Positions 54,777 to 63,107 of a stretch of 64,000 bases of DNA are shown piece by piece. The number at the start of each line of letters is the position of its first letter. Position 1 is the stretch's first letter. The stretch spans positions 1 through 64,000 of the forward strand of contig NZ_JASISZ010000045.1 in assembly GCF_030063355.1 (NCBI RefSeq), read 5' to 3'. This DNA is from Streptomyces sp. PH10-H1 (GTDB taxonomy: Bacteria; Actinomycetota; Actinomycetes; Streptomycetales; Streptomycetaceae). The position numbers and the translations under genes are program-made. Under the pieces are notes generated by a model. The model searched no databases. It saw only the letters and a program-made list of their open reading frames with translations, and was not told the origin of the DNA.

Positions 54777-57095
54777 CTAAAGCGTGAGCCGCGGCTTCGG
54801 GGCGTCCGTGCGGCCGCTCGGCGGGCGGCGGCTGCCGGCGGCGTAGGGCTGGGGCCACGCGGCCGCCGGGCCGGTGTAGTTCTGTTCCGCGGCGGCGTGC
54901 AACGTCCAGTTGGGGTCGTAGAGGTGGGCGCGGGCCAGGGCGCAGAGATCGGCGCGGCCCGCGAGGATGAGGGAGTTGACGTCGTCCCAGGAGGAGACGG
55001 CGCCGACGGTGACGACGGGGACGCCGAGTTCATTGCGGATGCGGTCGGCGTAGGGGGTCTGGTAGGAGCGGCCGTACTGGGGGCGCTCATCGGCGACGAC
55101 CTGGCCAGTGGAGACGTCGATGGCGTCGGCCCCGTGGGCGGCGAAGGCACGGGCGATGGCGACGGCGTCGTCATCCGTGGTGCCGCCCGGCGCCCAGTCG
55201 GTGGCCGAGATGCGGACGGTCATGGGCCGGTCCTGCGGCCAGACGGCCCGGACTGCGTCGAAGACTTCCAGCGGGTAGCGCAGCCGACCGTCGAGGTCGC
55301 CGCCGTACGCGTCGGTGCGGTGGTTGGTGAGCGGAGAGAGGAAGGAGGAGAGCAGATAGCCGTGGGCGCAGTGGAGTTCGAGCAGGTCGAAGCCCGCGCG
55401 GGCGCCGCGCAGGGCGGCCGAGGTGAACTGCTCGCGGATGCCGGCGAGTCCGGCCGCGTCGAGCTCCTGCGGCACCTGGTTGACGCCCGGCCGGTAGGAC
55501 ACCGGGGAGGGCGCGACGAGCGGCCAGTTGCCGTCCGGCAGCGGCTCGTCCATGCCGTCCCACATGAGGCGGGTGGAGCCCTTGCGTCCGCTGTGGCCGA
55601 GCTGGAGGCCGATGGCGGCGGACGACTGGCTGTGCGCGAAGTCGGTCACGCGCCGCCAGGCCGTCTCGTGCTCGTCGGTGTACAGGCCGGTGCAGCCGGG
55701 GGTGATGCGGCCGTGCGGGCTGACGCACACCATCTCGGTCATGACAAGACCGGCGCCGCCGAGGGCCCGCGCGCCGAGGTGGACGAGATGGAAGTCGCCG
55801 GGGGTGCCGTCCACGGCCGAGTACATGTCCATGGGCGAGACGACGACCCGGTTGCGCAGGGTGAGCCCGCGCAGCCGGAAGGGGGTGAACATCGGCGGGG
55901 CGGCGGGCCCGGTGGCGGCGGGCCCGGTGGCGGCGGGCCCGGTTCCCTCGGTCTGAGGCAGTACGGCCCGTTCCACGGCATCGGTGAAGTCCCGGTCCCG
56001 CATCCGCAGGTTGTCGTGGGTGACGCGGCGGCTGCGCGTGAGGAGGTTGAAGGCGAACTGCAGCGGCTGCTGGCCGGTGTACTGGGAGAGCTGCTCGAAC
56101 CATTCGAGGCTGGCACGGGCGGCGCGCTGGGTGCTCTCGACAACGGGCCTGCGCTCGGATTCGTACGCCGCCAGCGCGGCCGGCACATCCGGCTGTTCCT
56201 GCAGACAGGCGGCGAGCGCGAGCGCGTCCTCCATGGCGAGTTTGGTGCCGGAGCCGATGGAGAAGTGCGCGGTGTGGGCGGCGTCGCCGAGCAGTACGGT
56301 CCGCTCGTGCCACCACCGCTGGTTGACGACGGTCGTGAACGCGCCCCAGCGTGAGCGGTTGCCGTGCAACGCGTGGCCGTTCAGAGAGGAGGCGAAGAGC
56401 TTCTCGCAGCGGGCGATCGACTCGGCCTCGTCGAGCCGGTCGAATCCCGCGCGCCGCCATACGTCCTCCCGCATCTCGACGATGAAGGTGCTGGCGCTGT
56501 CACGGTAGGGATAGGCGTGGCCCTGCATGACGCCGTACTCGGTCTCGGCGATCTCGAAGCGGAAGGCGTTCAGCGGAAGGTCGGTGCCGAGCCAGATGTA
56601 GCGGCAGCGGTGGCCGGTCAGGCTCGGCTGGAAGACATCGGCGTGCGCGGCGCGGGTCGCGCTGTTGGCGCCGTCCGCGGCGATGACGAGATCGTGGCTC
56701 CGGGCCAGGGTGGCGGCGGCGGGGCCGGGTTCACGCAGCCGCAGCTCCACGCCGAGGTCGCGGCAGCGCTGGTGAAGGATCGCCAGCAGCCGGCGACGGT
56801 CGAGGGCGGCGAAGCCGTGCCCGCCGGAGGTGACCACTTCGCCGCGGAAGTGCACATCGATGTCGTCCCAGCGGGTGAACTCCGCCTGCAGGGCGCGGAA
56901 GACGACCGGGTCGGCGTGCTCGATGCCGCCGAGGGTCTCGTCGGAAAGGACGACGCCGAAGCCGAAGGTGTCGTCGGGGGCGCCGCGTTCCCACACGGTG
57001 ATGTCACGCGCGGGGTCGAGGCGTTTGAGCAGCGCGGCCGCGTACAGGCCGCCGGGTCCGCCGCCGATGACCGCAATCCGCATCCGCGTCCGCAT
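54777..57095 (-). CDS. FAD monooxygenase / old-yellow-enzyme fusion (2-aminobenzoyl-CoA or salicylyl-CoA hydroxylase-reductase)
   Basis: 772 aa. The ATG at 57095 follows GGGAAGGG. Residues 1-370 are a group A flavin hydroxylase: GGGPGGLYAA, DG motif VIAADGANS and GD motif LLGDAAHTAHFSIGSGTKLAMEDA. A linker of repeated GPAAT leads to an FMN-binding old-yellow-enzyme domain (about 400-760: VVVSPMDMYS; LGHSGRKGS; the acid/base region ELHCAHGYLLSSFLSPLTNHR). This architecture is known from 2-aminobenzoyl-CoA monooxygenase/reductase and salicylyl-CoA 5-hydroxylase. It hydroxylates the ring and may then reduce it. It shares an operon with the enoyl-CoA hydratase two bases upstream. Confidence 0.87.
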   Translation of the reverse strand: MRTRMRIAVIGGGPGGLYAAALLKRLDPARDITVWERGAPDDTFGFGVVLSDETLGGIEHADPVVFRALQAEFTRWDDIDVHFRGEVVTSGGHGFAALDRRRLLAILHQRCRDLGVELRLREPGPAAATLARSHDLVIAADGANSATRAAHADVFQPSLTGHRCRYIWLGTDLPLNAFRFEIAETEYGVMQGHAYPYRDSASTFIVEMREDVWRRAGFDRLDEAESIARCEKLFASSLNGHALHGNRSRWGAFTTVVNQRWWHERTVLLGDAAHTAHFSIGSGTKLAMEDALALAACLQEQPDVPAALAAYESERRPVVESTQRAARASLEWFEQLSQYTGQQPLQFAFNLLTRSRRVTHDNLRMRDRDFTDAVERAVLPQTEGTGPAATGPAATGPAAPPMFTPFRLRGLTLRNRVVVSPMDMYSAVDGTPGDFHLVHLGARALGGAGLVMTEMVCVSPHGRITPGCTGLYTDEHETAWRRVTDFAHSQSSAAIGLQLGHSGRKGSTRLMWDGMDEPLPDGNWPLVAPSPVSYRPGVNQVPQELDAAGLAGIREQFTSAALRGARAGFDLLELHCAHGYLLSSFLSPLTNHRTDAYGGDLDGRLRYPLEVFDAVRAVWPQDRPMTVRISATDWAPGGTTDDDAVAIARAFAAHGADAIDVSTGQVVADERPQYGRSYQTPYADRIRNELGVPVVTVGAVSSWDDVNSLILAGRADLCALARAHLYDPNWTLHAAAEQNYTGPAAAWPQPYAAGSRRPPSGRTDAPKPRLTL
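55901..55945. repeat. 15-bp coding repeat in the interdomain linker
   Basis: Three copies of CGGCGGGCCCGGTGG (the last with two mismatches) encode the GPAAT repeats that join the flavin hydroxylase and old-yellow-enzyme domains. Confidence 0.85.
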
Positions 57096-57097
57096 CG

Positions 57098-57925
57098 CTA
57101 GCGCCCTTCCCAGCGGGGCGGGCGCTTCGCGGTGAACGCGGCGTGGAATTCGGCGTAGTCGGCGCTGGTCATGAGAAGCGCCTGGGCGGCGGCGTCCATT
57201 TCGACGGCGGCCGCCAGCGGCATGTCGAGTTCGGCGGTGAGCAGCGCCTTGGTCTGCGCGTACGCCAGCGTCGGGCCGGCGGCGAGCCGCGCGGCCAGTG
57301 CGGCGGCCACCGCGTCGGCCTGTCCGTCGGCCGCCGTTTCGCTGACCAGGCCGATCCGCTGCGCCTCGGCGGCGTCGACCGTCTCGCCGAGCATCAGCAG
57401 CCGGGTGGCGTGGCCGAGTCCGACCATGCGGGGCAACAGGTACGCGGCCCCCATGTCGGCCCCCGCGAGTCCGACCCGGGTGAAGAGGAAGGCGAAACGG
57501 GCGGACGTCTCGACGATCCGGAAGTCGGCGGCCAGTGCCAGTACGGCGCCCGCGCCGGCCGCGATCCCGTGCACGGCGGCGACGACGGGGAACGGCGCTT
57601 CGCGGATCGCCCGGACGACCTGCCCGGTCATGCGGTTGAAGCCGAGCAGTTCGCCCGCGCCCATGGCGAGCGTGGCGCCGATGATCTCGTCCACGTCCCC
57701 GCCGGAGCAGAAGCCGCGGCCGGCGCCGCCCAGCACCAGCACCCGGGTCTCCCCGTCGTGCGCCAGCTCGGCGAGCAGATCGCGCAGATCGGCGTAGGCG
57801 CCGAAGGTGAGGGCGTTCAGCTTGTCGGGGCGGTCGAGCGTGACGGTGGCGATGCCACCGGCACGCTCCAGCCTCAGATGTCTCCACTGGCCGGTGGGGC
57901 TCGCGGAGCTCTGGAAGGGACTCAT
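57098..57925 (-). CDS. Enoyl-CoA hydratase/isomerase family protein
   Basis: 275 aa. The ATG at 57925 follows AGGAGGA. Crotonase-fold marks are the oxyanion segments RGFCSGGDVDEI and AAVHGIAAGAGAVLALAADFRI. The position of the second catalytic Glu is occupied by GLAGADMGAAYLLPR, with Asp in its place, a pattern seen in ring-processing members. It probably hydrates or opens the ring-derived enoyl-CoA made by the downstream fusion enzyme. Confidence 0.87.
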   Translation of the reverse strand: MSPFQSSASPTGQWRHLRLERAGGIATVTLDRPDKLNALTFGAYADLRDLLAELAHDGETRVLVLGGAGRGFCSGGDVDEIIGATLAMGAGELLGFNRMTGQVVRAIREAPFPVVAAVHGIAAGAGAVLALAADFRIVETSARFAFLFTRVGLAGADMGAAYLLPRMVGLGHATRLLMLGETVDAAEAQRIGLVSETAADGQADAVAAALAARLAAGPTLAYAQTKALLTAELDMPLAAAVEMDAAAQALLMTSADYAEFHAAFTAKRPPRWEGR

Positions 57926-57971
57926 GCCACGTCCTCCTGGGCGGGGGGAGGGTGCGGACGCTCGCACTGCG

Positions 57972-58002
57972 AAGTTATCACTCATTCGTGACCGCCGTCA
58001 CG
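57972..58002 (-). promoter_or_regulatory. Promoter and palindrome upstream of the hydratase / hydroxylase operon
   Basis: CGTGAC-CGCC-GTCACG (57987-58002) is a perfect 6+6 inverted repeat. Just downstream on the minus strand is TAACTT (plus 57972-57977), a TANNNT -10 box. The palindrome lies where a -35 or an operator would be, about 62 bases before the start codon. Confidence 0.5.
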
Positions 58003-58042
58003 ACCACGAGATATCCGGGGGGGCCGTGGCGGAGTCGGGGCG

Positions 58043-59041
58043 TCAGCCCAGCGTGGCCACCAGGATCGCCTTGATGGTGTGCATCCGGTTCTCCGCCTGG
58101 TCGAAGACGACGGAGTGCGCGGATTCGAAGACCTCGTCGGTGACTTCGAGCGAGGTCAGGCCGTGCCGCTCGTAGATCTCCTGGCCGATCTTCGTCCCCA
58201 GGTCGTGGAAGGCCGGCAGACAGTGCAGGAACTTCACGTCCGCGTTGCCGGTGGCGCGGAGCACATCCATGGTCACCGCGTACGGGCCGAGGAGCTCGAT
58301 CCGCTCGTCCCACACCTCCTTGGGCTCCCCCATGGACACCCACACGTCGGTGTGGACGTAGTCCACGCCGCGCACACCCTCCGACACGTCCTCGGTGAGC
58401 GTGACGCGCGCGCCGGTGCGCTCCGCGAGGCGGCGGGCCTCGGCGATCACCGACTCCTGCGGCCACAGCTGGCGGGGCGCGACGATGCGTACGTCCATGC
58501 CGAGCAGCGCGCCGGTGACCAGCAGCGAGTTGCCCATGTTGTAGCGGGCGTCGCCGAGGTACGCGTAGCCGATCCCGTCAAGCGGCTTGTCGCTGTGCTC
58601 GGACATGGTGAGCACGTCGGCGAGCATCTGGGTGGGGTGCCACTCGTCGGTGAGACCGTTCCAGACCGGTACGCCCGCGTACTGCGCGAGTTCCTCGACG
58701 ATCTCCTGTCCCGCACCCCGGTACTCGATGCCGTCGAACATCCGGCCGAGCACCCGGGCGGTGTCCTTGGCCGACTCCTTGTGCCCGATCTGCGAGCCGG
58801 AGGGGTCGAGGTACGTGGTCCTGGCGCCCTGGTCGGCCGCCGCGACCTCGAACGAGCACCGGGTCCTGGTCGAGGTCTTCTCGAAGACCAGCGCGATGTT
58901 CTTCCCGGCCAGCCGTCCGACCTCGGTCCCCTTACGCTTGGCCGCCTTCAGCTGTGCCGCCAGCTCCACCAGGTAGCGGAATTCCTCGGGGCTGAAATCC
59001 AGCTCCTTGAGGAAATGACGACCCGTGAGGTCGATGGCCAT
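58043..59041 (-). CDS. arcB: Ornithine carbamoyltransferase (catabolic, ADI pathway)
   Basis: 332 aa. The carbamoyl-phosphate loop [13 protein letters not shown], the [20 protein letters not shown] segment and the ornithine motif [10 protein letters not shown] are intact. The enzyme interconverts ornithine plus carbamoyl phosphate and citrulline plus phosphate. Placement directly after arginine deiminase argues for the catabolic direction (ArcB), although the same family serves biosynthesis as ArgF. It is 87 bases from arcA, with its own TATAAT box. No carbamate kinase gene is in the window. Confidence 0.92.
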   Translation of the reverse strand: MAIDLTGRHFLKELDFSPEEFRYLVELAAQLKAAKRKGTEVGRLAGKNIALVFEKTSTRTRCSFEVAAADQGARTTYLDPSGSQIGHKESAKDTARVLGRMFDGIEYRGAGQEIVEELAQYAGVPVWNGLTDEWHPTQMLADVLTMSEHSDKPLDGIGYAYLGDARYNMGNSLLVTGALLGMDVRIVAPRQLWPQESVIAEARRLAERTGARVTLTEDVSEGVRGVDYVHTDVWVSMGEPKEVWDERIELLGPYAVTMDVLRATGNADVKFLHCLPAFHDLGTKIGQEIYERHGLTSLEVTDEVFESAHSVVFDQAENRMHTIKAILVATLG

Positions 59042-59099
59042 GGGGACTCCTGGGTAGCGGCGGCGGAAGACCTTGGAAGTCTATACGACGAATGACATG

Positions 59100-59105
59100 A
59101 TTATA
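59100..59105 (-). promoter_or_regulatory. TATAAT box upstream of arcB
   Basis: Read on the minus strand, TATAAT lies 58 bases before the arcB start in an AT-rich patch that is unusual for this genome. A good -35 box is lacking, so an activator may be needed. A second arcB-proximal transcript would allow arcB expression apart from arcA. Confidence 0.45.
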
Positions 59106-59128
59106 CAGTCCCCTATGCGCTATCCGCG

Positions 59129-60352
59129 CTATACCGCGTCGCGTTCGATGGGACAGCTCATACAGCGCGGGCCGCCGCGCCCCCGTCCCAGCTCGCTGCC
59201 CGGGATCTCGATCACCTCGATGCCGCGCTTGCGCAGGAACGTGTTGGTCGTGACGTTGCGCTCGTAGGCCACCACCACCCCCGGCTCGACGGCGAGCACA
59301 TTGCATCCGTCGTCCCACTGCTCGCGCTCCGCCGCGTGCACGTCCTGCGTCGCGGTGAGCACCTGGATGTCGTCCAGGCCCAGTGCCGCCGCGATCGCCC
59401 GGTTCATGTGCTCCGCGGGATGGTCGGTGACCTTCAGGTCCCGCTCCTCCACGCCCGGCTCGATCGTGTACGAGGGCAGCATCCCCAGCCCGGCGTACTT
59501 GGTGAACGTGTCGCCGTCCACCATCGTCATCACGGTGTCCAGGTGCATGAACGCCCGCTTCTTGGGCATGTCCAGCGCCACGATCGTGGTCGCGGAACCG
59601 GCCGAGAACATCCGCTGTGCGAGCATCTCCACCGCCTGCGGGGTGGTCCTCTCGCTCATGCCGATGAGGACCGCGCCATTGCCGATGACCAGGACGTCGC
59701 CGCCCTCGATGGTGGACGGATATGCCGCCTGACCCTCCGACCAGATGTGGAAGCCGCCGCCCGCGAACAGCGGATGGTGCTGGTAGATCGCCTCGAAGTG
59801 CACGGTCTCGCGCCGCCGGGCCGGCCAGCGCATCGCGTTGATGCTGACCCCGTCGTAGATCCAGGCGGAGGTGTCGCGGGTGAAGATGTGATTCGGCAGC
59901 GGTTTGAGCAGGAAGTCGTCCAGCCGCATGGCGTGGAAGAGCACCGAGGTCGGCTCGGCGAACCGGTCGAGGAACTCGCGCTTGGTCATCCCGCCGACCA
60001 GTGCCTCGACCAGGTCGGGCACGGGCAGCTCGTCGAAGGACGCGCGCAGATGACTGGTGGCCAGCGGTCCGTACTCCTTCTCGTCGAAGACCCGGTCCAG
60101 CACCAGCGCGCGAGCCTGCGGGACCGCCAGCGCCTCCCGCAGCAGGTCACCGAAGAAGTGGACGTCGACCCCGCGGTCGCGCAGCACGTCCGCGAAGCCG
60201 TCGTGCTCCGCGCGCGCCCGGCGCACCCAGAGCACGTCGTCGAAGAGCAGCGCGTCCTTGTTGGACGGGGTCAGCCGCTTCAGCTCCAGGTCGGGTCGGT
60301 GAAGGATGACGCGGCGCAGCCGCCCGGCCTCGGAATCCACGTGAAAGCCCAT
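59129..60352 (-). CDS. arcA: Arginine deiminase
   Basis: 407 aa. The ATG at 60352 follows GGGAAGGA. It hydrolyses arginine to citrulline and ammonia. The pentein-fold residues are present: FTRDTSAWI, the His-containing [15 protein letters not shown] and the nucleophile Cys397 in [13 protein letters not shown] at the C-terminus. With arcB it forms the first two steps of the ADI pathway, which yields ATP or nitrogen from arginine. The leader carries four 11-bp tandem repeats. Confidence 0.93.
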   Translation of the reverse strand: MGFHVDSEAGRLRRVILHRPDLELKRLTPSNKDALLFDDVLWVRRARAEHDGFADVLRDRGVDVHFFGDLLREALAVPQARALVLDRVFDEKEYGPLATSHLRASFDELPVPDLVEALVGGMTKREFLDRFAEPTSVLFHAMRLDDFLLKPLPNHIFTRDTSAWIYDGVSINAMRWPARRRETVHFEAIYQHHPLFAGGGFHIWSEGQAAYPSTIEGGDVLVIGNGAVLIGMSERTTPQAVEMLAQRMFSAGSATTIVALDMPKKRAFMHLDTVMTMVDGDTFTKYAGLGMLPSYTIEPGVEERDLKVTDHPAEHMNRAIAAALGLDDIQVLTATQDVHAAEREQWDDGCNVLAVEPGVVVAYERNVTTNTFLRKRGIEVIEIPGSELGRGRGGPRCMSCPIERDAV

Positions 60353-60445
60353 GGACACAGTCCTTCCCCTCTCACGGGCGCCTCGCACGCCCCGGCACCG
60401 GATGGACGTGTCGGCCGGTATTTCGGTGCCGGGCCGATGCCGGAG

Positions 60446-60489
60446 CAGGTGCCGGGCAGGTGCCGGGCAGGTGCCGGGCAGGTGCCGGG
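60446..60489. repeat. Four perfect 11-bp tandem repeats upstream of arcA
   Basis: CAGGTGCCGGG is repeated four times without mismatch, starting 94 bases upstream of the arcA start codon. The last copy runs into the terminator of the pnkp gene. The 11-bp period puts the copies on one face of the DNA helix. Confidence 0.9.
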
Positions 60490-60515
60490 CGGGCTCGTCC
60501 GTGAGCCCGCCCGGC
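60484..60515 (-). terminator. Terminator of hen1-pnkp
   Basis: GCCGGGCGGGCTC (60484-60496) pairs perfectly with GAGCCCGCCCGGC (60503-60515), 15 bases after the pnkp stop on the minus strand. Confidence 0.8.
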
Positions 60516-60530
60516 CGGGCTGGACAGTGG

Positions 60531-63107
60531 TCAGAGCCTGGGGTCGACCGGTTCCGACTCCAGGGCGAGCACCGCGAAAACCGCCTCGTGGACGCGCCAC
60601 AGCGGCTCGCCCGCAGACAGCCGGTCCAGCGCCTCCAGGCCGAGCGCGTACTCGCGGAGCGCGAGCGAGCGCTTGTGGCCCAGGGCCCGGGAACGGAGCC
60701 GGGCGAGGTTGTCGGGGCGGGTGTACTCGGGACCGTAGATGATCCGCAGGTACTCGTGGCCCCGGCACTTGATGCCGGGCTGCACCAGCCGTCCGTTCCC
60801 GCCGCGCACCAGGGCCTGGAGCGGCTTGACGACCATGCCCTCGCCGCCGGCGCCGGTCAGTTCCAGCCACCAGTCGGTGCCCGCCGCGATCGACCGGTCG
60901 TCGCCGGTGTCGACGACGCGGCGGCGGGTCGACTGCAGCAGGCCCGTCGGGTCGTTCGCGGCCAGCCGGTCGATCAGCGCGAGCTGCTCATCGTGCGGGA
61001 GCGCGGCCAGGCTGCGGCCCCGGGCGGCCAGGATCTGGAAGGGCGCGAGCCGCACTCCCTCCAGGCCGTCGGTGATCCAGCAGTAACGCCGGTAGGCGTC
61101 GGTGAACGCGGCGGCGTCGGTGGCCCGGCCGCGCTGGCGGGCGAGCAGGTCCGTCACGTCGGTGCCCCGGGCCCCGGCCGCCTCCAGGGCGGCGATCGCG
61201 CCGGGGAACACCGCGCCGGAGGCGGCGCCCACGGCGGCGTACTGCCGGCGCAGCAGGCCGGACGCCTTGAGCGACCAGGGCATCAGTTCGGCGTCGAGCA
61301 GCAGCCAGTCCGTCTCCAGCTCGTCCCAGAGTCCGGCGGCGGTGACCGCTTCCCGCAGCCGGGCGAGGATCTGCTCGGTGACCTCCTGGTCGTCGAAGAA
61401 CGGCCGGCCGGTGCGGGTGTGCAGCGTGCCGCTCACCCCCGGTTCGGTGATCCCGAAGCGCGCCTGCGCCACCGCGGCGTCGCGGCAGACCAGCGCGACC
61501 GCGCGCGATCCCATGTGCTTCTCCTCGCACACCACCTGGCGCACGCCGTCCGCGCGGTAGGCGGCGAAGGCCTCGCGCGGGTGCTCCAGATAGCCGTACT
61601 CCTGCGACGTCGCGCAGGGCGACATCGTCGGCGGCAGGTAGGCGAGCAGCCGCGGGTCGACCGCGAACCGGCTCATGACCTCCAGTGCGGCGGCCGCGTT
61701 CTCCTCACGGACCGCGACCCGGCCGTGCTGTGATGTCTCCACGGCGCGGCGGCCCGTGACATCGGCGAGGTCGAGCGGGCGTCCGTCGTGGCCGTCCGGT
61801 GCCTCGGTGACGAGCGGCTTCACCGGCTCGTACCAGACCCGCTCGGCCGGCACGTCGACGAGCTCGCGCTCGGGCCAGCGCAGCGCGGTCATCTTCCCGC
61901 CGAACACCGCCCCGGTGTCGAGGCAGATGGTGTTGTTGATCCACGAGCTGTCCGGGACGGGGGTGTGCCCGTACACGACGGTGGCGCGGCCCCGGTAGTC
62001 CTCGGCCCACGGGTAACGGACCGGCAGGCCGAACTCGTCGGTCTCGCCGGTGGTGTCACCGTAGAGCGCGTGCGAGCGGACCCGGCCGGAGGTACGGCCG
62101 TGGTACTTCTCGGGCAGGCCGGCGTGACAGACCACGAGCCTGCCCTCGTCGAGTACATAGTGGCTGACCAGCGACTCGATGAACTCCAGCGCCCTGGCGC
62201 CGAATTCCGGCTCCTCCTTGGCGGTCTGCTCCAGCTGCCCGATGGTCTCGGCGAGGCCATGGGTGTGCTGCACCTTGCGGCCCTTGAGATAGCGGCCGAG
62301 CTTGTTCTCGTGGTTCCCGGGCACGCACAGCGCGGTGCCGGCGGCGACCATGCCCATGACGAGGCGCAGCACACCGGGGCTGTCGGGACCGCGGTCGACC
62401 AGGTCGCCGACGAACACGGCAGTGCGGCCCTGCGGGTGCGCGGCGCCCACCGGGCGTCGGGCCGCGTCGCGCTCCAGGGTGTAGCCGAGCTTCGTGAGCA
62501 GGGTCTCCAGCTCGGAACGGCAGCCGTGAATGTCGCCGATGATGTCGAACGGGCCGCCCAGGTGCCGGAGATCGTTGTAGCGGCGCTCCAGCACGATCTC
62601 GGCACCGTCGATCTCCTCGGTACCGCGCAGGATGTGCACCTTGCGGAAGCCCTCGCGCTCCAGGCCGCGCAGGGAACGGCGCAGTTCGCGCTGGTGGCGC
62701 TGGATGACGTGCTTGGGCATCCCGGCCCGGTCGGGGCGCGCGGCGTTGCGCGCGGCGCAGACCTGCTCGGGCACGTCGAGGACGATCGCGATCGGCAGCA
62801 CGTCGTACTGACGGGCCAGGTCGACGAGCTGCTTGCGGCTCTCGCTCTGCACACTCGTCGCGTCGATGACGGTGAGGCGCCCGGCGGCGAGCCGCTTGCC
62901 CGCGATGTAGTGCAGGACGTCGAAGGCGTCACCGCTGGAGCCCTGGTCGTTCTCGTCGTCGCTGACCAGGCCGCGGCAGAAGTCGGAGGAGAGGATCTCG
63001 GTGGGCCTGAAGTGGCGGGCGGCGAAGGTCGATTTGCCGGAGCCGGTCGCTCCGACCAGGACCACAAGGGAAAGGTCGGTCACGGGAAGCGTGCGCTTGC
63101 TGGTCAT
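60531..63107 (-). CDS. pnkp: Polynucleotide kinase-phosphatase-ligase (bacterial Pnkp), RNA repair
   Basis: 858 aa. Three modules are visible in order. A 5'-kinase with P-loop [10 protein letters not shown] and [13 protein letters not shown] occupies about residues 1-165. A metallophosphatase occupies about 175-430, with [29 protein letters not shown] and YGHTPV. The remainder is an adenylyltransferase (ligase-like) domain whose lysine lies in [10 protein letters not shown]. Pnkp heals broken RNA ends by 2',3'-phosphate removal and 5' phosphorylation, and its ligase-like module needs Hen1 to seal. The ATG overlaps the hen1 stop (ATGA), so the two are translationally coupled. Confidence 0.93.
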   Translation of the reverse strand: MTSKRTLPVTDLSLVVLVGATGSGKSTFAARHFRPTEILSSDFCRGLVSDDENDQGSSGDAFDVLHYIAGKRLAAGRLTVIDATSVQSESRKQLVDLARQYDVLPIAIVLDVPEQVCAARNAARPDRAGMPKHVIQRHQRELRRSLRGLEREGFRKVHILRGTEEIDGAEIVLERRYNDLRHLGGPFDIIGDIHGCRSELETLLTKLGYTLERDAARRPVGAAHPQGRTAVFVGDLVDRGPDSPGVLRLVMGMVAAGTALCVPGNHENKLGRYLKGRKVQHTHGLAETIGQLEQTAKEEPEFGARALEFIESLVSHYVLDEGRLVVCHAGLPEKYHGRTSGRVRSHALYGDTTGETDEFGLPVRYPWAEDYRGRATVVYGHTPVPDSSWINNTICLDTGAVFGGKMTALRWPERELVDVPAERVWYEPVKPLVTEAPDGHDGRPLDLADVTGRRAVETSQHGRVAVREENAAAALEVMSRFAVDPRLLAYLPPTMSPCATSQEYGYLEHPREAFAAYRADGVRQVVCEEKHMGSRAVALVCRDAAVAQARFGITEPGVSGTLHTRTGRPFFDDQEVTEQILARLREAVTAAGLWDELETDWLLLDAELMPWSLKASGLLRRQYAAVGAASGAVFPGAIAALEAAGARGTDVTDLLARQRGRATDAAAFTDAYRRYCWITDGLEGVRLAPFQILAARGRSLAALPHDEQLALIDRLAANDPTGLLQSTRRRVVDTGDDRSIAAGTDWWLELTGAGGEGMVVKPLQALVRGGNGRLVQPGIKCRGHEYLRIIYGPEYTRPDNLARLRSRALGHKRSLALREYALGLEALDRLSAGEPLWRVHEAVFAVLALESEPVDPRL

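Noticed and set aside
59042-59128. Classical ARG box between arcA and arcB
   Set aside because: The AT-rich patch around 59085-59110 has some TGA..AT elements but no clear pair of ArgR half-sites that I could align with confidence.
60446-60489. Tandem repeats as a possible CRISPR array
   Set aside because: The 11-bp units are directly abutted with no spacers, and no cas gene is near.
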